A stretch of DNA of 53,584 bases from JAAYDY01 sp964500225 (GTDB lineage Bacteria; Planctomycetota; Phycisphaerae; FEN-1346; JAACEH01): contig CAZCOA010000015.1 in assembly GCA_964500225.1 (NCBI GenBank), forward strand, positions 1 to 53,584. Direction: 5' to 3'. Positions 7,557 through 16,285 of the stretch are shown here, piece by piece. The notes below the pieces were generated by a model. That model searched no databases. It was not told where the DNA came from and was given only the letters and a program-made list of their open reading frames with translations. Made by a program: the position numbers and the translations under genes. The first letter of the stretch is position 1; every line of letters begins with the position of its first letter.

Positions 7557-9245
7557 ATGAAGTCGGATCTGGAGATTGCGCACAGCATTCCGCTGGAGGA
7601 CATTCGGACCATCGCCTCTCGGTTGGGGATCGAAGAGGACGAGTTGGAGCTGTACGGCAAGTACAAGGCGAAGGTGAAGCTCTCGCTGCTGGATCGGTTG
7701 AAGGACCGGCCGCTGGGCAAGTACATCGACGTGACGGCCATTACGCCGACGCCGCTCGGCGAAGGCAAGACGGTGACGACGATCGGTCTGTCGTTGGCGC
7801 TGAACTACATCGGCAAGCGCACCGTGACGTGCATTCGCCAGCCGTCGCTCGGGCCGGTGTTCGGCATCAAGGGCGGCGCCGCCGGCGGCGGGTACAGCCA
7901 GGTGCTTCCGATGGAGGACTTCAACCTGCACCTGACGGGCGACATCCACGCGGTGAGCATGGCCAACAACCTCGCGGCGGCGTGCCTGGACGCGAGCATC
8001 CACCACGGCAACCCGCTGTCCATCGACGCGACGGCGCCGATGCTGCGGCGCGTCGTGGACATCAGCGACCGCTGGGCGCTGGACGACATCATCGTGGGCC
8101 TGCAGGGCCGCAACGTGCGCCGGACCGGATTCGACATCGCCGTGGCCAGCGAGGTGATGGCCATTCTGGGCCTGTCGTCGGACCTCCAGGACATGCGGCG
8201 GCGGATCGGACGGATGGTGGTTGCGCAAACGAAGTTCGACGAGCCGATCACGTGCGAGCAACTACGGTGCGCCGGGGCAATGACCGTGCTGATGCGCGAC
8301 GCGATCAAGCCCACGCTGATGCAGACGACGGAGCACACGCCCGTGTTCGTGCACGCGGGGCCGTTCGCCAACATCGCTCACGGCAACAGCTCGATCATCG
8401 CGGACCGGATGGCCCTGCGGCTCGGGGAGTATTGCGTGACCGAGTCGGGGTTCGGGGCCGACATCGGCATGGAGAAGTTTTTCAACATCAAGTGCCGCGC
8501 GAGCGGCCTGAGGCCTTCGGCCGTGGTGCTCGTGGCCACGGTGCGGGCGCTGAAGATGCACTCGGGCCGGTTCACGGTCGTCGCCGGCAAACCGTTGGGG
8601 CCGGAGCTGCTCGAGGAGAATGTGGCGGCCGTGGAGGCCGGCTGCGCGAACCTCGACAAGCAGATCGAGAACGCCCGCAAGCATGGCGTCCCGGTGGTGG
8701 TGGCGATCAACCGGTTCGAGACCGACACGGAGAAGGAACTCCAGGCCGTCCGCGAGCGGGCCGTGGCGGCCGGGGCCGAGACGGCCCAGGTCAGCCAGGT
8801 TCACGCCCTTGGCGGCAAGGGCGGCGTCGCGCTGGCCGAGGCCGTCGTCGAGGCGGCTTCGAGACCCAGCCAATTCAAGTTCCTGTACGAGGACGACTGG
8901 CCGATCAAGCGGAAGATCGAGACGATCGCCCGCGAGATGTACGGGGCCGACGGCGTCAGCTACACGGCCGTGGTGGAGGACAAGATTCGTCACTTCACGC
9001 AGCACGGCTACGACCGCCTGCCGATCTGCATGGCCAAGACACACCTGTCGCTGTCGCACGATCCGAAGCTGAAGGGGCGGCCGACGGGTTTCGTCCTTCC
9101 GGTGCGCGACATTCTGGCCAGCGTGGGCGCGGGGTTCCTCTACCCGCTGGCCGGCGAGATGCGGACCATGCCCGGCCTGCCGAGCCAACCGGCCGCCTGG
9201 AACATCGACATCGACGACCAGGGCAACGTCGTCGGGCTGTTCTAG
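7557..9245 (+). CDS. fhs: Formate-tetrahydrofolate ligase
   Basis: This 562-residue protein makes 10-formyl-tetrahydrofolate from formate, THF and ATP, feeding purine synthesis or the methyl branch of the Wood-Ljungdahl pathway. The P-loop TPLGEGKT is at residues 65-72; RQPSLGPVFGIKGGAAGGGYSQ and the E-D-F-N-L-H-L-T-G-D-I-H-A motif follow. The length is normal for the family. The ATG at 7557 follows AGAAGGAGT. The stop at 9243-9245 directly abuts the stop of the convergent rodA-like gene, with no intergenic base. No other folate gene is adjacent. The 128 bases upstream show no clear promoter. Confidence 0.97.
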   Translation: MKSDLEIAHSIPLEDIRTIASRLGIEEDELELYGKYKAKVKLSLLDRLKDRPLGKYIDVTAITPTPLGEGKTVTTIGLSLALNYIGKRTVTCIRQPSLGPVFGIKGGAAGGGYSQVLPMEDFNLHLTGDIHAVSMANNLAAACLDASIHHGNPLSIDATAPMLRRVVDISDRWALDDIIVGLQGRNVRRTGFDIAVASEVMAILGLSSDLQDMRRRIGRMVVAQTKFDEPITCEQLRCAGAMTVLMRDAIKPTLMQTTEHTPVFVHAGPFANIAHGNSSIIADRMALRLGEYCVTESGFGADIGMEKFFNIKCRASGLRPSAVVLVATVRALKMHSGRFTVVAGKPLGPELLEENVAAVEAGCANLDKQIENARKHGVPVVVAINRFETDTEKELQAVRERAVAAGAETAQVSQVHALGGKGGVALAEAVVEAASRPSQFKFLYEDDWPIKRKIETIAREMYGADGVSYTAVVEDKIRHFTQHGYDRLPICMAKTHLSLSHDPKLKGRPTGFVLPVRDILASVGAGFLYPLAGEMRTMPGLPSQPAAWNIDIDDQGNVVGLF

Positions 9246-10739
9246 TCAATCGTCGAATCGGAACGGCGCGGGCTCGGGCAGCAGGTACCGGCGCAGGCCC
9301 ACGTTGCACAACAGGCCGAGGGCCAGGTAATTGGCCACCAAGGAACTGCCGCCGCTACTCATCAGCGGCAACGGGATGCCCGTGATCGGCGTCAGGCCGA
9401 CGGCGATGGCCATGTTGAGGAAGGCCTGAAATCCGATCAGGGCAACGACGCCGACGGCGATGAGCTTGCCGAACGGCTCGTTGGTGGACAGGCCCACGTC
9501 CACGCCGAAGACCATGATGAGCGTGAACAGGGCCACCACGAGCAGGGCTCCGATGAGGCCCCATTCCTCGGCGATCACGGCGAAGAGAAAGTCGTTCTGC
9601 GCCTCGGCCAGGAACTTGTATCGCGTCTGGCTGCCCTGGCCCAAGCCGGCGCCGGTAATGCCGCCGTGACCGACGGCCACCTTGGCCTGCCAGGCGTGGT
9701 AGCCCGGCCCAAGCAGCCACGTGTCCACGAACCGCGAGACGCGGCCGTACTGGTCGCTCACCGAGTCGCCCGGGCGGCTGTGCAGTTCGTGGTCGTACGG
9801 CGCGTCGTAGTAGCCGCGCCGCCGGGCGTCCTGGTCCCCAAACAGCCAAGGCAGGTGACGCCCCGTCCACCACTTGGCATAGTCGGCCGCCAAGAACACT
9901 TGTGTCAGCTTCGACTCTCGCAACTGCCGGACCATCTGGCGCTTCTCGTCGTCGGACAGCTCGCGGTTGTCGGCGGCGGCCTGCTGCCTCGCCATGTGGA
10001 ACCGCTCGATCGGGCCGGCCAGCAACCACACGTCCAGCCGGCGCTGTTGGTACGGGCTCAGCTTCAGATAGGCCGCCGGTATCATGGCCAGGATGACCAA
10101 AGCCAGAACCGCCATGTGCCGCAGCCGCGCCCCGGCCGCCAGCAGCATCAGCCCGAGCACCGGCAGGAACATCATGGCGGTGCCGAGGTCGGGCTGGCGG
10201 AGCACCAGCAGCGTCGGCACCAAGGCCATCGCCAGCGGCACGGCCAGGCCCGCGAGGGTGCGGTACTTGCGGCTGTAGCTCAGGTAGCGTGCCAAGGCGA
10301 GGATGAAAGCGATCTTCGTCAGTTCCGACGGTTGAAGACTCGGCCGCTGGCTGGAGTCCATACCGGGGACGGGGATCTGGAACCAGCTATAGGCATAGTT
10401 GCGGTGCTCGATGAGGCCCTTGATGCCGCCGACGTGCTTCGCCGCCAGGAGCACCACGAGCGGCACCAGCGAGGCGGCGAAGATCAGGTAACTGTACCGC
10501 GACAGTTTCAGGTAGCTGGGCATCTGGACAAGGACGAAGACCGCCAGCGCGACGATGAGGTAGAAGACCTGCATCATCACCAGGCGCGATGCCTCGGTGT
10601 CCTGGCTGACGTTGGGCCGGGGGAGCGTGGCGCTATAGATGCCGAGCAGGCCGATGCCCGTCAGCAGCAGCGCCGCCGCGAGAACCACCCACGGGAAGTT
10701 GTACGCCCAGGATCTCGGCATGCGTGTCCCATGTGCCAT
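9246..10739 (-). CDS. rodA: RodA/FtsW (SEDS) peptidoglycan polymerase
   Basis: This 497-residue polytopic membrane protein belongs to the SEDS family of peptidoglycan glycosyltransferases. Visible motifs are RPSLQPSELTKIAFILALARYLS, RQPDLGTAMMFLP and the C-terminal GITGIPLPLMSSGGSS-type motif. A long hydrophilic insert (about residues 240-330) sits in the large periplasmic loop and makes the protein longer than typical RodA (about 370-410 residues). The ATG at 10739 follows GGGGGAG; a TTG at 10757 or an ATG at 10721 are alternatives. No penicillin-binding protein or mreBCD gene is adjacent, so RodA versus FtsW is decided only by overall resemblance. Confidence 0.85.
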   Translation of the reverse strand: MAHGTRMPRSWAYNFPWVVLAAALLLTGIGLLGIYSATLPRPNVSQDTEASRLVMMQVFYLIVALAVFVLVQMPSYLKLSRYSYLIFAASLVPLVVLLAAKHVGGIKGLIEHRNYAYSWFQIPVPGMDSSQRPSLQPSELTKIAFILALARYLSYSRKYRTLAGLAVPLAMALVPTLLVLRQPDLGTAMMFLPVLGLMLLAAGARLRHMAVLALVILAMIPAAYLKLSPYQQRRLDVWLLAGPIERFHMARQQAAADNRELSDDEKRQMVRQLRESKLTQVFLAADYAKWWTGRHLPWLFGDQDARRRGYYDAPYDHELHSRPGDSVSDQYGRVSRFVDTWLLGPGYHAWQAKVAVGHGGITGAGLGQGSQTRYKFLAEAQNDFLFAVIAEEWGLIGALLVVALFTLIMVFGVDVGLSTNEPFGKLIAVGVVALIGFQAFLNMAIAVGLTPITGIPLPLMSSGGSSLVANYLALGLLCNVGLRRYLLPEPAPFRFDD

Positions 10740-10834
10740 CCGCTCCCCCTGCGGCAAAAGGCGTCAACGACTGACCGCGCGACCGTCTCTTGCCGGAGGG
10801 AGTCCCATTGAGCCACAGGAGGACCCAAAAACGC

Positions 10835-10863
10835 TAGTCACGGCGCGGCGCGACCAGTATAAT
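10835..10863 (+). promoter_or_regulatory. Sigma70-type promoter placing the start site at the lipoprotein ATG
   Basis: TAGTCA (10835-10840) and a perfect TATAAT (10858-10863) are 17 bases apart. The expected transcription start is near 10870, only about three bases before the ATG at 10873, so the mRNA may be essentially leaderless. Confidence 0.6.
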
Positions 10864-10872
10864 CCAAAGCCC

Positions 10873-11868
10873 ATGAGCGAGCGAACCGTAAATCCTCCAA
10901 ACCGCGTCATGCGTCTGTGTGGCAGGGACTCGGTCATCCGTTGGTTGCTTGTCGGGGCATGGCTGGGCGTTGCATGGTTCGCCGGCTGCACGCCCACCGA
11001 GGTTTTCTTGCAGCGGCTCGGGACCCTCGACGCGGACGTCAAGCCGATTGTTCGCGATGCCGTCTGGAGCCACGGCAACCCCTATGTCTGGGGCGCCAGG
11101 AAGAACCTCGTCATCGAGGCCCGCTGGAGCGACTACCGCCGCGGCTTCGAGGCCGTCGAGAGCCGCAAAACCTATTGCATCGACCTCGTCGGCCGCCGCA
11201 TGAGAATCGACGATCCGACCACGCAAACCACATCGTTGTACGACGGGGCGACGTGGCGCGTCTTCTTCCGCGGCAAGGCCATCGCCAAACCGGTCGAGGT
11301 GACGGCCGAAACGGTGGGGCGGCTGTTCATGTTCGAGCAGGCGGCGGACGAAATGCGTCTGGTCCGCGAGATGTTCTGCATGCCGTGGACGTTGCTGGGC
11401 GACGGGGTGGTGCTGTCGTCCTCGGGCCAGGTGCGAAGCCCCGCCGGCGGCAATTTCTGGAACGTCGTCCAGGCCCGGTTCCAGCCGAACGTGACGGGCC
11501 ACTGGCACGAGGACCGCCTGTTCGTCTATTTCGATCCCGTCAACGACCGTGTGGACCGGGCGATGATCATCGTGTTCGATACGATCTTCCATGGCATCCC
11601 GCACTGGGGCGAATGGTCCGACTACCGCCGCGTAGGCGACAATGGACCGATCGTGCCGCACGTGCTGGATTTCCGCATGACCGACACCGCCGGTGTGGCG
11701 GACCTGGGCCGGCACCTGACGATCACGGTCGAAAAGATGGCCTTCGACGTGGATCTGCCGCCGGGTGTGTACTCGACGCTCGGCGCCGCCCCGCCGAAAC
11801 TTCCGGACGAACCGGTCGCGGCGCCACGGCAGTTGGGCCGCGATGCCGTACACGGACCGACCCCCTGA
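10873..11868 (+). CDS. Putative lipoprotein of unknown function
   Basis: This 331-residue protein has a lipobox-like export signal near residues 22-39 ending in AWFAGC, so it is probably a lipid-anchored envelope protein. The mature part has no family I recognise; it looks beta-rich, with repeated Trp/Tyr/Arg patterns such as WSDYRR (twice). The ATG at 10873 has no Shine-Dalgarno sequence but sits about ten bases after a perfect TATAAT; an ATG at 10909 would give a shorter signal peptide. It is followed 61 bases later by the DUF2148 gene, perhaps co-transcribed. Confidence 0.75.
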   Translation: MSERTVNPPNRVMRLCGRDSVIRWLLVGAWLGVAWFAGCTPTEVFLQRLGTLDADVKPIVRDAVWSHGNPYVWGARKNLVIEARWSDYRRGFEAVESRKTYCIDLVGRRMRIDDPTTQTTSLYDGATWRVFFRGKAIAKPVEVTAETVGRLFMFEQAADEMRLVREMFCMPWTLLGDGVVLSSSGQVRSPAGGNFWNVVQARFQPNVTGHWHEDRLFVYFDPVNDRVDRAMIIVFDTIFHGIPHWGEWSDYRRVGDNGPIVPHVLDFRMTDTAGVADLGRHLTITVEKMAFDVDLPPGVYSTLGAAPPKLPDEPVAAPRQLGRDAVHGPTP

Positions 11869-11929
11869 CCCCCGCGCAAGGGAAATGGCAGGCCGCTGCG
11901 GGCCTGTCCTTTGGAGAGGAGTTCGAACC

Positions 11930-12463
11930 ATGTCCGAGCAACGAGCACTGATGGTGGTGGCTGACCTGATGTGCCTGGCGGCGCGTACGGCGCCGAAGAC
12001 GCGAGGCGTGGATGTCATAGTTCTTAAAGTGATCGCCGGCGACGAGAAGAAAGCGGTGGCCGACGAGATGGAACGCATCGCGCGGGAGACCGAACAACCG
12101 TTCTTCTTGCGCGACGCGGAGAACCTGCGGGCCTCGCCGGTGGCCGTGCTCGTGGCGGCGGTCAGCCGCCGCGCGGGACTGAAGACCTGCGGTTTCTGCG
12201 GTTACGAGAATTGCGCGGCTAACGAGCGGGCCGGCGCCGCCTGCGCGTTCAATTACATGGACCTGGGGATTGCGGCGTCCAGCGCCGCCGCCGCGGCCGC
12301 CCTGCATCACGCCGATAGCCGCATGATGTACACCATCGGCCGCGCCGCCTCGAACTTGAACCTGTTCGGCCAGCCGGTGCTTGCCGCCGTGGGCATCCCC
12401 CTGAGCGCCACCGGCAAGAGCCCGTTCTTCGACCGCACGATGCCGGAGCTGAAGAAAGGATGA
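11930..12463 (+). CDS. DUF2148 ferredoxin-domain protein
   Basis: This 177-residue protein matches the DUF2148 family of proteins with a ferredoxin-like domain. Four cysteines, C87, C90, C95 and C105, lie in TCGFCGYENCAANERAGAAC and probably bind an iron-sulfur cluster. The C-terminal RMMYTIGRAASNLNLF and PLSATGKSPFFDR segments are also family-like. The biochemical role of the family is not established; it is common in anaerobes. The ATG at 11930 follows GGAGAGGA. The gene ends 142 bases before the convergent lipoprotein gene. Confidence 0.85.
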   Translation: MSEQRALMVVADLMCLAARTAPKTRGVDVIVLKVIAGDEKKAVADEMERIARETEQPFFLRDAENLRASPVAVLVAAVSRRAGLKTCGFCGYENCAANERAGAACAFNYMDLGIAASSAAAAAALHHADSRMMYTIGRAASNLNLFGQPVLAAVGIPLSATGKSPFFDRTMPELKKG

Positions 12464-12502
12464 TGTGCGGCATCGGCCGTACGCACCGCCATGTCTGCCC
12501 CC

Positions 12503-12546
12503 AAAAACCGCCGCCCTCCGGCCGATTCTGTCGGCGAGAGGGCGGT
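12503..12546 (-). terminator. Intrinsic terminator of the Ala/Pro/Glu lipoprotein gene
   Basis: Read on the minus strand, CCGCCCTC pairs with GAGGGCGG around a smaller inner CCGA/TCGG stem, followed by a run of five T (12507-12503). It lies about 60 bases after the lipoprotein stop at 12606. Confidence 0.7.
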
Positions 12547-12605
12547 GGCGTATCATCCTGTTGCGAAAACAGGTAACCGTCAGAACTTGGCCGGCGTCTC
12601 CCCTT

Positions 12606-13052
12606 TTACATGCTGTCGCCTTCGGCGGCCGGAGCTTCGGGGGCCGGCGTCTCGGTTGCAGGAGCTTCGCCTGCGGGGGCCTCCGTCGCCGGAGTTTCGG
12701 GGGCTGGAGCCTCCGTGGCAGGCGCCGGCGACGTTTCGGCGGCGGGCGTTTCGGCGGCAGCCGGAGCCGCGGGCTCGGTCGCCGGGGCGGCAGCCGGAGC
12801 CGCTGCGGGCGCCGTCACCGGCGCTTCGCCCGGCAGCGCATTGGCGTCCAACTCGTTTTTGAACCGTGCGGCGGTTTCGGAGTTCAACTGGAGTGCGTCG
12901 CGCAGGGCCGGGTCGCGGAACACCTCGCCGGCCACTCTGGCCGCCTGGGCCTCGCTGGTCCGTTCGTAGTCTTCCGCCGCAGTGCCTCCGCAGCCGGCGA
13001 CGGCCAGAGCCACGGCAGCTACCATCATCACGCTTGCAAGAGTCTTGGACAT
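12606..13052 (-). CDS. Small lipoprotein with Ala/Pro/Glu/Thr-rich tail
   Basis: This 148-residue protein begins with a clear lipoprotein signal, MSKTLASVMMVAAVALAVAGC, with the lipobox Cys at residue 21. Residues 22-75 form a small, charged domain, and from about residue 76 to the end the chain is almost entirely Ala, Pro, Glu and Thr in quasi-repeats of the type EAPAxEx. Such a tail is probably disordered and could span the periplasm or the wall. The ATG at 13052 follows AGGAGG. It has its own promoter (13097-13125) and a terminator (12503-12546), so it is monocistronic. The function is unknown. Confidence 0.8.
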   Translation of the reverse strand: MSKTLASVMMVAAVALAVAGCGGTAAEDYERTSEAQAARVAGEVFRDPALRDALQLNSETAARFKNELDANALPGEAPVTAPAAAPAAAPATEPAAPAAAETPAAETSPAPATEAPAPETPATEAPAGEAPATETPAPEAPAAEGDSM

Positions 13053-13096
13053 CACGGGCCTCCTGAATCGTACGTTGAGGTTCACACGGCCGTGCC

Positions 13097-13125
13097 ACCA
13101 TAGCGACCGGAACCGGAAAAAGCAA
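13097..13125 (-). promoter_or_regulatory. Sigma70-type promoter of the small lipoprotein gene
   Basis: On the minus strand TTGCTT (13125-13120) and TATGGT (13102-13097) are 17 bases apart; the start site would be near 13090, about 38 bases before the ATG at 13052. Confidence 0.6.
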
Positions 13126-13151
13126 GCGCTAACTCGTTCGCCCACACTCGC

Positions 13152-13658
13152 TTAGCGCCCGCCTCCTGACCGCGAAGCGATCTGCTCCTTGACGAACTCC
13201 ATCAGTCCGCCCGCGGCGATGATCTCTTGCATCTCCTTGGGGAACGGGGCGATGCGCCACTGGCTGCCGCGCGTCGCGTTGCGGACCACGCCGGCCGCCA
13301 GGTCCACCTCGACGATGTCGCCGGTCTGAATGCCCGCGACGGCCTCAGGACTCTCGACGATGGGCAGACCGATGTTGATGGCATTGCGGAAGAAGATGCG
13401 GGCAAAGCTGTTCGCGATGACGCACGAAATGCCGGCGGCCTTGATGGCAATGGGGGCATGCTCGCGCGACGATCCGCAACCGAAGTTGTCCTCGGCCACG
13501 ATGATGTCCCCCTTGGCCATCTTCGACACGAACGTCGGGTCGGCGTCTTCCATGCAGTGGCGCGCTAATTCCGCCGGATCGCTCGAGTTCAGATACCGCG
13601 CGGGGATGATCTCGTCGGTGTTGACGTCGCTTCCGAATTTCCAGGCTTTGCCCTTCAC
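13152..13658 (-). CDS. leuD: 3-isopropylmalate dehydratase small subunit (LeuD type)
   Basis: This 168-residue protein is the swivel-domain small subunit of isopropylmalate isomerase or a related homoaconitase. NTDEIIPARYL near residue 13 and the substrate-loop motif DNFGCGSSREHAPIAIKAAG near 57-76 are diagnostic, and the size fits the shorter LeuD class. The large Fe-S subunit (LeuC) is not in the window, which is unusual because the two genes are usually adjacent. The start is GTG at 13658 with AAAGGACGG upstream. Substrate (2-isopropylmalate versus a homologue) cannot be settled from the sequence. Confidence 0.93.
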   Translation of the reverse strand: MKGKAWKFGSDVNTDEIIPARYLNSSDPAELARHCMEDADPTFVSKMAKGDIIVAEDNFGCGSSREHAPIAIKAAGISCVIANSFARIFFRNAINIGLPIVESPEAVAGIQTGDIVEVDLAAGVVRNATRGSQWRIAPFPKEMQEIIAAGGLMEFVKEQIASRSGGGR

Positions 13659-13801
13659 GTCGTCCGTCCTTTCACGTCTCGTCCTTTCGCGTCTGCCGGG
13701 CGGTCGCCGCCGCCGGATGCACCTCGGGATCCGTGCGGATTCCGAGCGAACAAATCAGTGTACCACATGTCCCCCGAAAACGCCAGCCGACCGCCCTCGC
13801 C

Positions 13802-14353
13802 CTACTCGGTCCGTTTCGGGTAATGCTTGTCGATCAGGTTCACGATCGCCTTGGCCAGGCCCGAGGCCTTCTTCTCCGGTCCCATGTTCACCGTCTCGCT
13901 GCTGCGACCTACGCAAATGGCCTCCCCCACCAGCTTCGTGCCGTCGAGAAATTGCACTTTCGCAATGACTTCCTCGAACGGCCCGAATACATGGTCGGTG
14001 GCCTTCGAGGCGTCCTCATAATAGATGTACGCCCCGCGAATCGTCAGCGTACGGCCGTTGGCCACGTTCGGAATCTTCTTCTTCTGAAGCTCCTCGGCCA
14101 CGTATTGCGGCAACATCGCATTGACCGTAGCCGGCACGGCCACCGGCGACTGGTTGACGAACGACTCGACCTGGAACCGGGTGAACGTTCCGAGCGGCGC
14201 GGCCGCCTCGCCTCCGGCGAACCCGCTGCTGATGAATGAAATGCCTTTGGCCCCCATCGCAACGCCGACACCTTCCTTGATCGCGCGGCTCATGCACCCT
14301 GTGCTCAGCGACACACACGACACCAGCACCATCAGAACGATCAGCTTCCTCAT
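13802..14353 (-). CDS. Putative lipoprotein
   Basis: This 183-residue protein starts with a lipoprotein signal, MRKLIVLMVLVSCVSLSTGC, with the lipobox Cys at residue 20. The body resembles DUF4410-like secreted proteins only loosely: an N-terminal Gly/Ala-rich segment, then an alpha/beta domain containing RTLTIRGAYIYYED and a predicted C-terminal amphipathic helix. The ATG at 14353 follows GGGAGGAGAG. A candidate promoter lies at 14411-14439. No neighbour suggests a function. Confidence 0.75.
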   Translation of the reverse strand: MRKLIVLMVLVSCVSLSTGCMSRAIKEGVGVAMGAKGISFISSGFAGGEAAAPLGTFTRFQVESFVNQSPVAVPATVNAMLPQYVAEELQKKKIPNVANGRTLTIRGAYIYYEDASKATDHVFGPFEEVIAKVQFLDGTKLVGEAICVGRSSETVNMGPEKKASGLAKAIVNLIDKHYPKRTE

Positions 14354-14664
14354 GGCTCTCCTCCCTGTAAACAGCCCTGCCAGTATCGCACACACAAACA
14401 GTTTTCGCGTATTGTCAAAGGGCAACGCCCTACTGTCAAGGCGATACCATGCCATCAGCCAAGGGCCATGTCGCTCCCCCGTCGCCCCCTCGCCGCGTGA
14501 CAAAGCCACGGCCCCGATATTGACACCGGCTCCCGCGGCGGTTTTGACTGGACTTCGACCCCGCCTTCAGGGTACTTTCACTGTTTCCTCGGCCGGCGAC
14601 CCCGGCGGCCCGACGGGTTCGCCATGCGCCGGAAATGAATCATCGTGGCCACGGAGATCGACCG
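14354..14664. other. Divergent intergenic region
   Basis: This 311-base gap separates the lipoprotein gene (leftward) from the lsrF-like operon (rightward). I see a candidate promoter for the lipoprotein, and TTGACA and TTGACT elements near 14520 and 14544 that could serve the operon, but no convincing -10 box at the right distance. No gene is seen. Confidence 0.5.
14411..14439 (-). promoter_or_regulatory. Candidate sigma70-type promoter of the DUF4410-like lipoprotein gene
   Basis: On the minus strand a perfect TTGACA (14439-14434) is followed after 17 bases by GACAAT (14416-14411). The start would be near 14404, giving a leader of about 50 bases. Confidence 0.45.
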
Positions 14665-15543
14665 ATGCCGGAAGCAGACGCCAGCAAGAAAACCAAACAG
14701 TTCTTTGAAGACGTGCCGATGCAGTCGCACGGTTTCTTCCTCAAGGGCGCCAGTCACCTGGACTGGGGCATGAAGAACCGCCTGTCGCGGATTTTCAATC
14801 CCGACACTGGCCGCACGGTCATGCTCGCCATCGATCACGGCTATTTCCAGGGGCCGACGACCGGGCTGGAACGGATCGACCTGAACATCGTGCCGCTGAT
14901 GCCCTACGCCGACGCCCTGATGCTGACGCGCGGCATCCTGCGGACCACCGTGCCGCCGACGATCACCAAGCCCATCGTCATGCGCTGTAGCGGCGGGCCG
15001 AGCATCCTCAAGGAACTCTCGAACGAAGAGCTGGCCGTGGACATCGAGGACGCCATCCGGATGAACGTGGCGGCCATCACGCTCCAGGTGTTCATCGGCG
15101 GCGAGTTCGAGACGCGCAGCATCCACAATATGACCCGCCTGGTGGACATGGGACTGAAGTACGGCATTCCGACGATGGCCGTGACGGCCGTGGGCCGCGA
15201 CATGGTTCGCGACGCGCAGTATTTCCGTCTGGCGTGCCGCATCTGCGCCGAGCTGGGCGCCCAGATCATCAAGACCTATTACGTGCCCGAGGACTTCGCC
15301 ACCGTCACCGCCTCGTGCCCGGTGCCGATCGTGATGGCCGGCGGCAAGAAGATCCCGGAGCTGGACGCCCTGACCATGGCCTACAGGGCCGTGCAGGAAG
15401 GCGCGGCGGGCGTGGACATGGGCCGCAACATCTTCCAGAGCGACGCGCCGAAGGCCATGATCCAGGCCGTCGGCAAAGTGGTCCACGAGAACATGAAGCC
15501 GCAGGACGCCTACGACCTGCTCCAGACGCTGAAGAAGAAGTGA
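14665..15543 (+). CDS. LsrF-like class I aldolase/thiolase
   Basis: This 292-residue TIM-barrel protein is strikingly similar to E. coli LsrF, the thiolase that acts on 3-hydroxy-5-phosphonooxypentane-2,4-dione in autoinducer-2 breakdown. Shared stretches include LSRIFNPDTGRTVMLAIDHG, YFQGPTTGLERID, AQIIKTYYV and GVDMGRNIFQSD. Lys203 in IIKTYYV corresponds to the catalytic Lys203 of E. coli LsrF. No other lsr gene (kinase, LsrG, transporter, LsrR) is nearby; instead an Rpe-family epimerase and a short-chain dehydrogenase follow within 11 bases and with overlap. The ATG at 14665 follows GGAG. The substrate may be a sugar phosphate other than phospho-DPD. Confidence 0.9.
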   Translation: MPEADASKKTKQFFEDVPMQSHGFFLKGASHLDWGMKNRLSRIFNPDTGRTVMLAIDHGYFQGPTTGLERIDLNIVPLMPYADALMLTRGILRTTVPPTITKPIVMRCSGGPSILKELSNEELAVDIEDAIRMNVAAITLQVFIGGEFETRSIHNMTRLVDMGLKYGIPTMAVTAVGRDMVRDAQYFRLACRICAELGAQIIKTYYVPEDFATVTASCPVPIVMAGGKKIPELDALTMAYRAVQEGAAGVDMGRNIFQSDAPKAMIQAVGKVVHENMKPQDAYDLLQTLKKK

Positions 15544-15553
15544 CGGAACGCCC

Positions 15554-16285
15554 ATGAGCAAACACGATACGCTGGTCCGTCTTCGAGCCGCGCGGCCGCT
15601 GATTTCCGCCGGCGTCCTGTCGGCCGACATGATGCACCTGGACCGGCAGATCGCTTCGGTCCGCGACGCCGGGGTCCAGTTGCTGCACTTCGACCTGATG
15701 GACGGCCAGTTCTGCCCGATGCTGACGTTCGGACCGCCCATGGTCAAGGCCGTGCGGACCGACCTGCTGAAGGACGTTCACCTGATGGTCCGCGACCCGC
15801 TGGAAAAACTCCCCGAGGTGGTCCGCGCGGGGGCCGACCTGGTGGTCGTGAACGTCGAAACCACCGTCCACATTCACCGGGCGCTGCAAATGCTCGGCGA
15901 CATAGAAAATGCAAACGATCCCGCACGCGGGTTGCTGCGCGGCGTCGCGCTGAACCCCGGGACGCCCCTGGGCGTGCTCGAGCCGCTCATGGACGACCTG
16001 GAGGTGATCTTCCTGCTGGCCGTCAACCCGGGTTGGGGCGGCCAGGACTTTACCCCGTCGGTCAAAGACAAGCTCTCGCGTCTGGTCCGTATGGTCCGCG
16101 ACTCGGGCCGCGAGATCCTGGTCGGCATCGACGGCGGCATTGTCCAAGAAAACGTGGCCGAGGTGGCCGCCCTGGGCCCGGACTTGATCGTCGCCGGCAG
16201 CGCGGTCTTCAAGGGCGACGACCCCGGCGCACACGCCCGGCGCCTGACCGAGGCGGCCCGCAGGGCCGCAGGAGTGACCCCGTGA
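15554..16285 (+). CDS. Ribulose-phosphate 3-epimerase family protein
   Basis: This 243-residue TIM-barrel protein has the Rpe signatures ISAGVLSADMMHL, LLHFDLMDGQF, DVHLMVRDP, ALNPGTPL, LAVNPGWGGQDF and GIDGGI, including the metal-binding His/Asp set. Several positions differ from housekeeping Rpe: the usual PSxLSADF reads AGVLSADM and the DVMDGxFVPNI segment is altered. It may therefore be a specialised C3/C4 epimerase for another ketose phosphate. It starts 10 bases after the LsrF-like stop and its TGA overlaps the GTG start of the next gene. Operon context supports a joint carbohydrate-phosphate pathway. Confidence 0.85.
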   Translation: MSKHDTLVRLRAARPLISAGVLSADMMHLDRQIASVRDAGVQLLHFDLMDGQFCPMLTFGPPMVKAVRTDLLKDVHLMVRDPLEKLPEVVRAGADLVVVNVETTVHIHRALQMLGDIENANDPARGLLRGVALNPGTPLGVLEPLMDDLEVIFLLAVNPGWGGQDFTPSVKDKLSRLVRMVRDSGREILVGIDGGIVQENVAEVAALGPDLIVAGSAVFKGDDPGAHARRLTEAARRAAGVTP

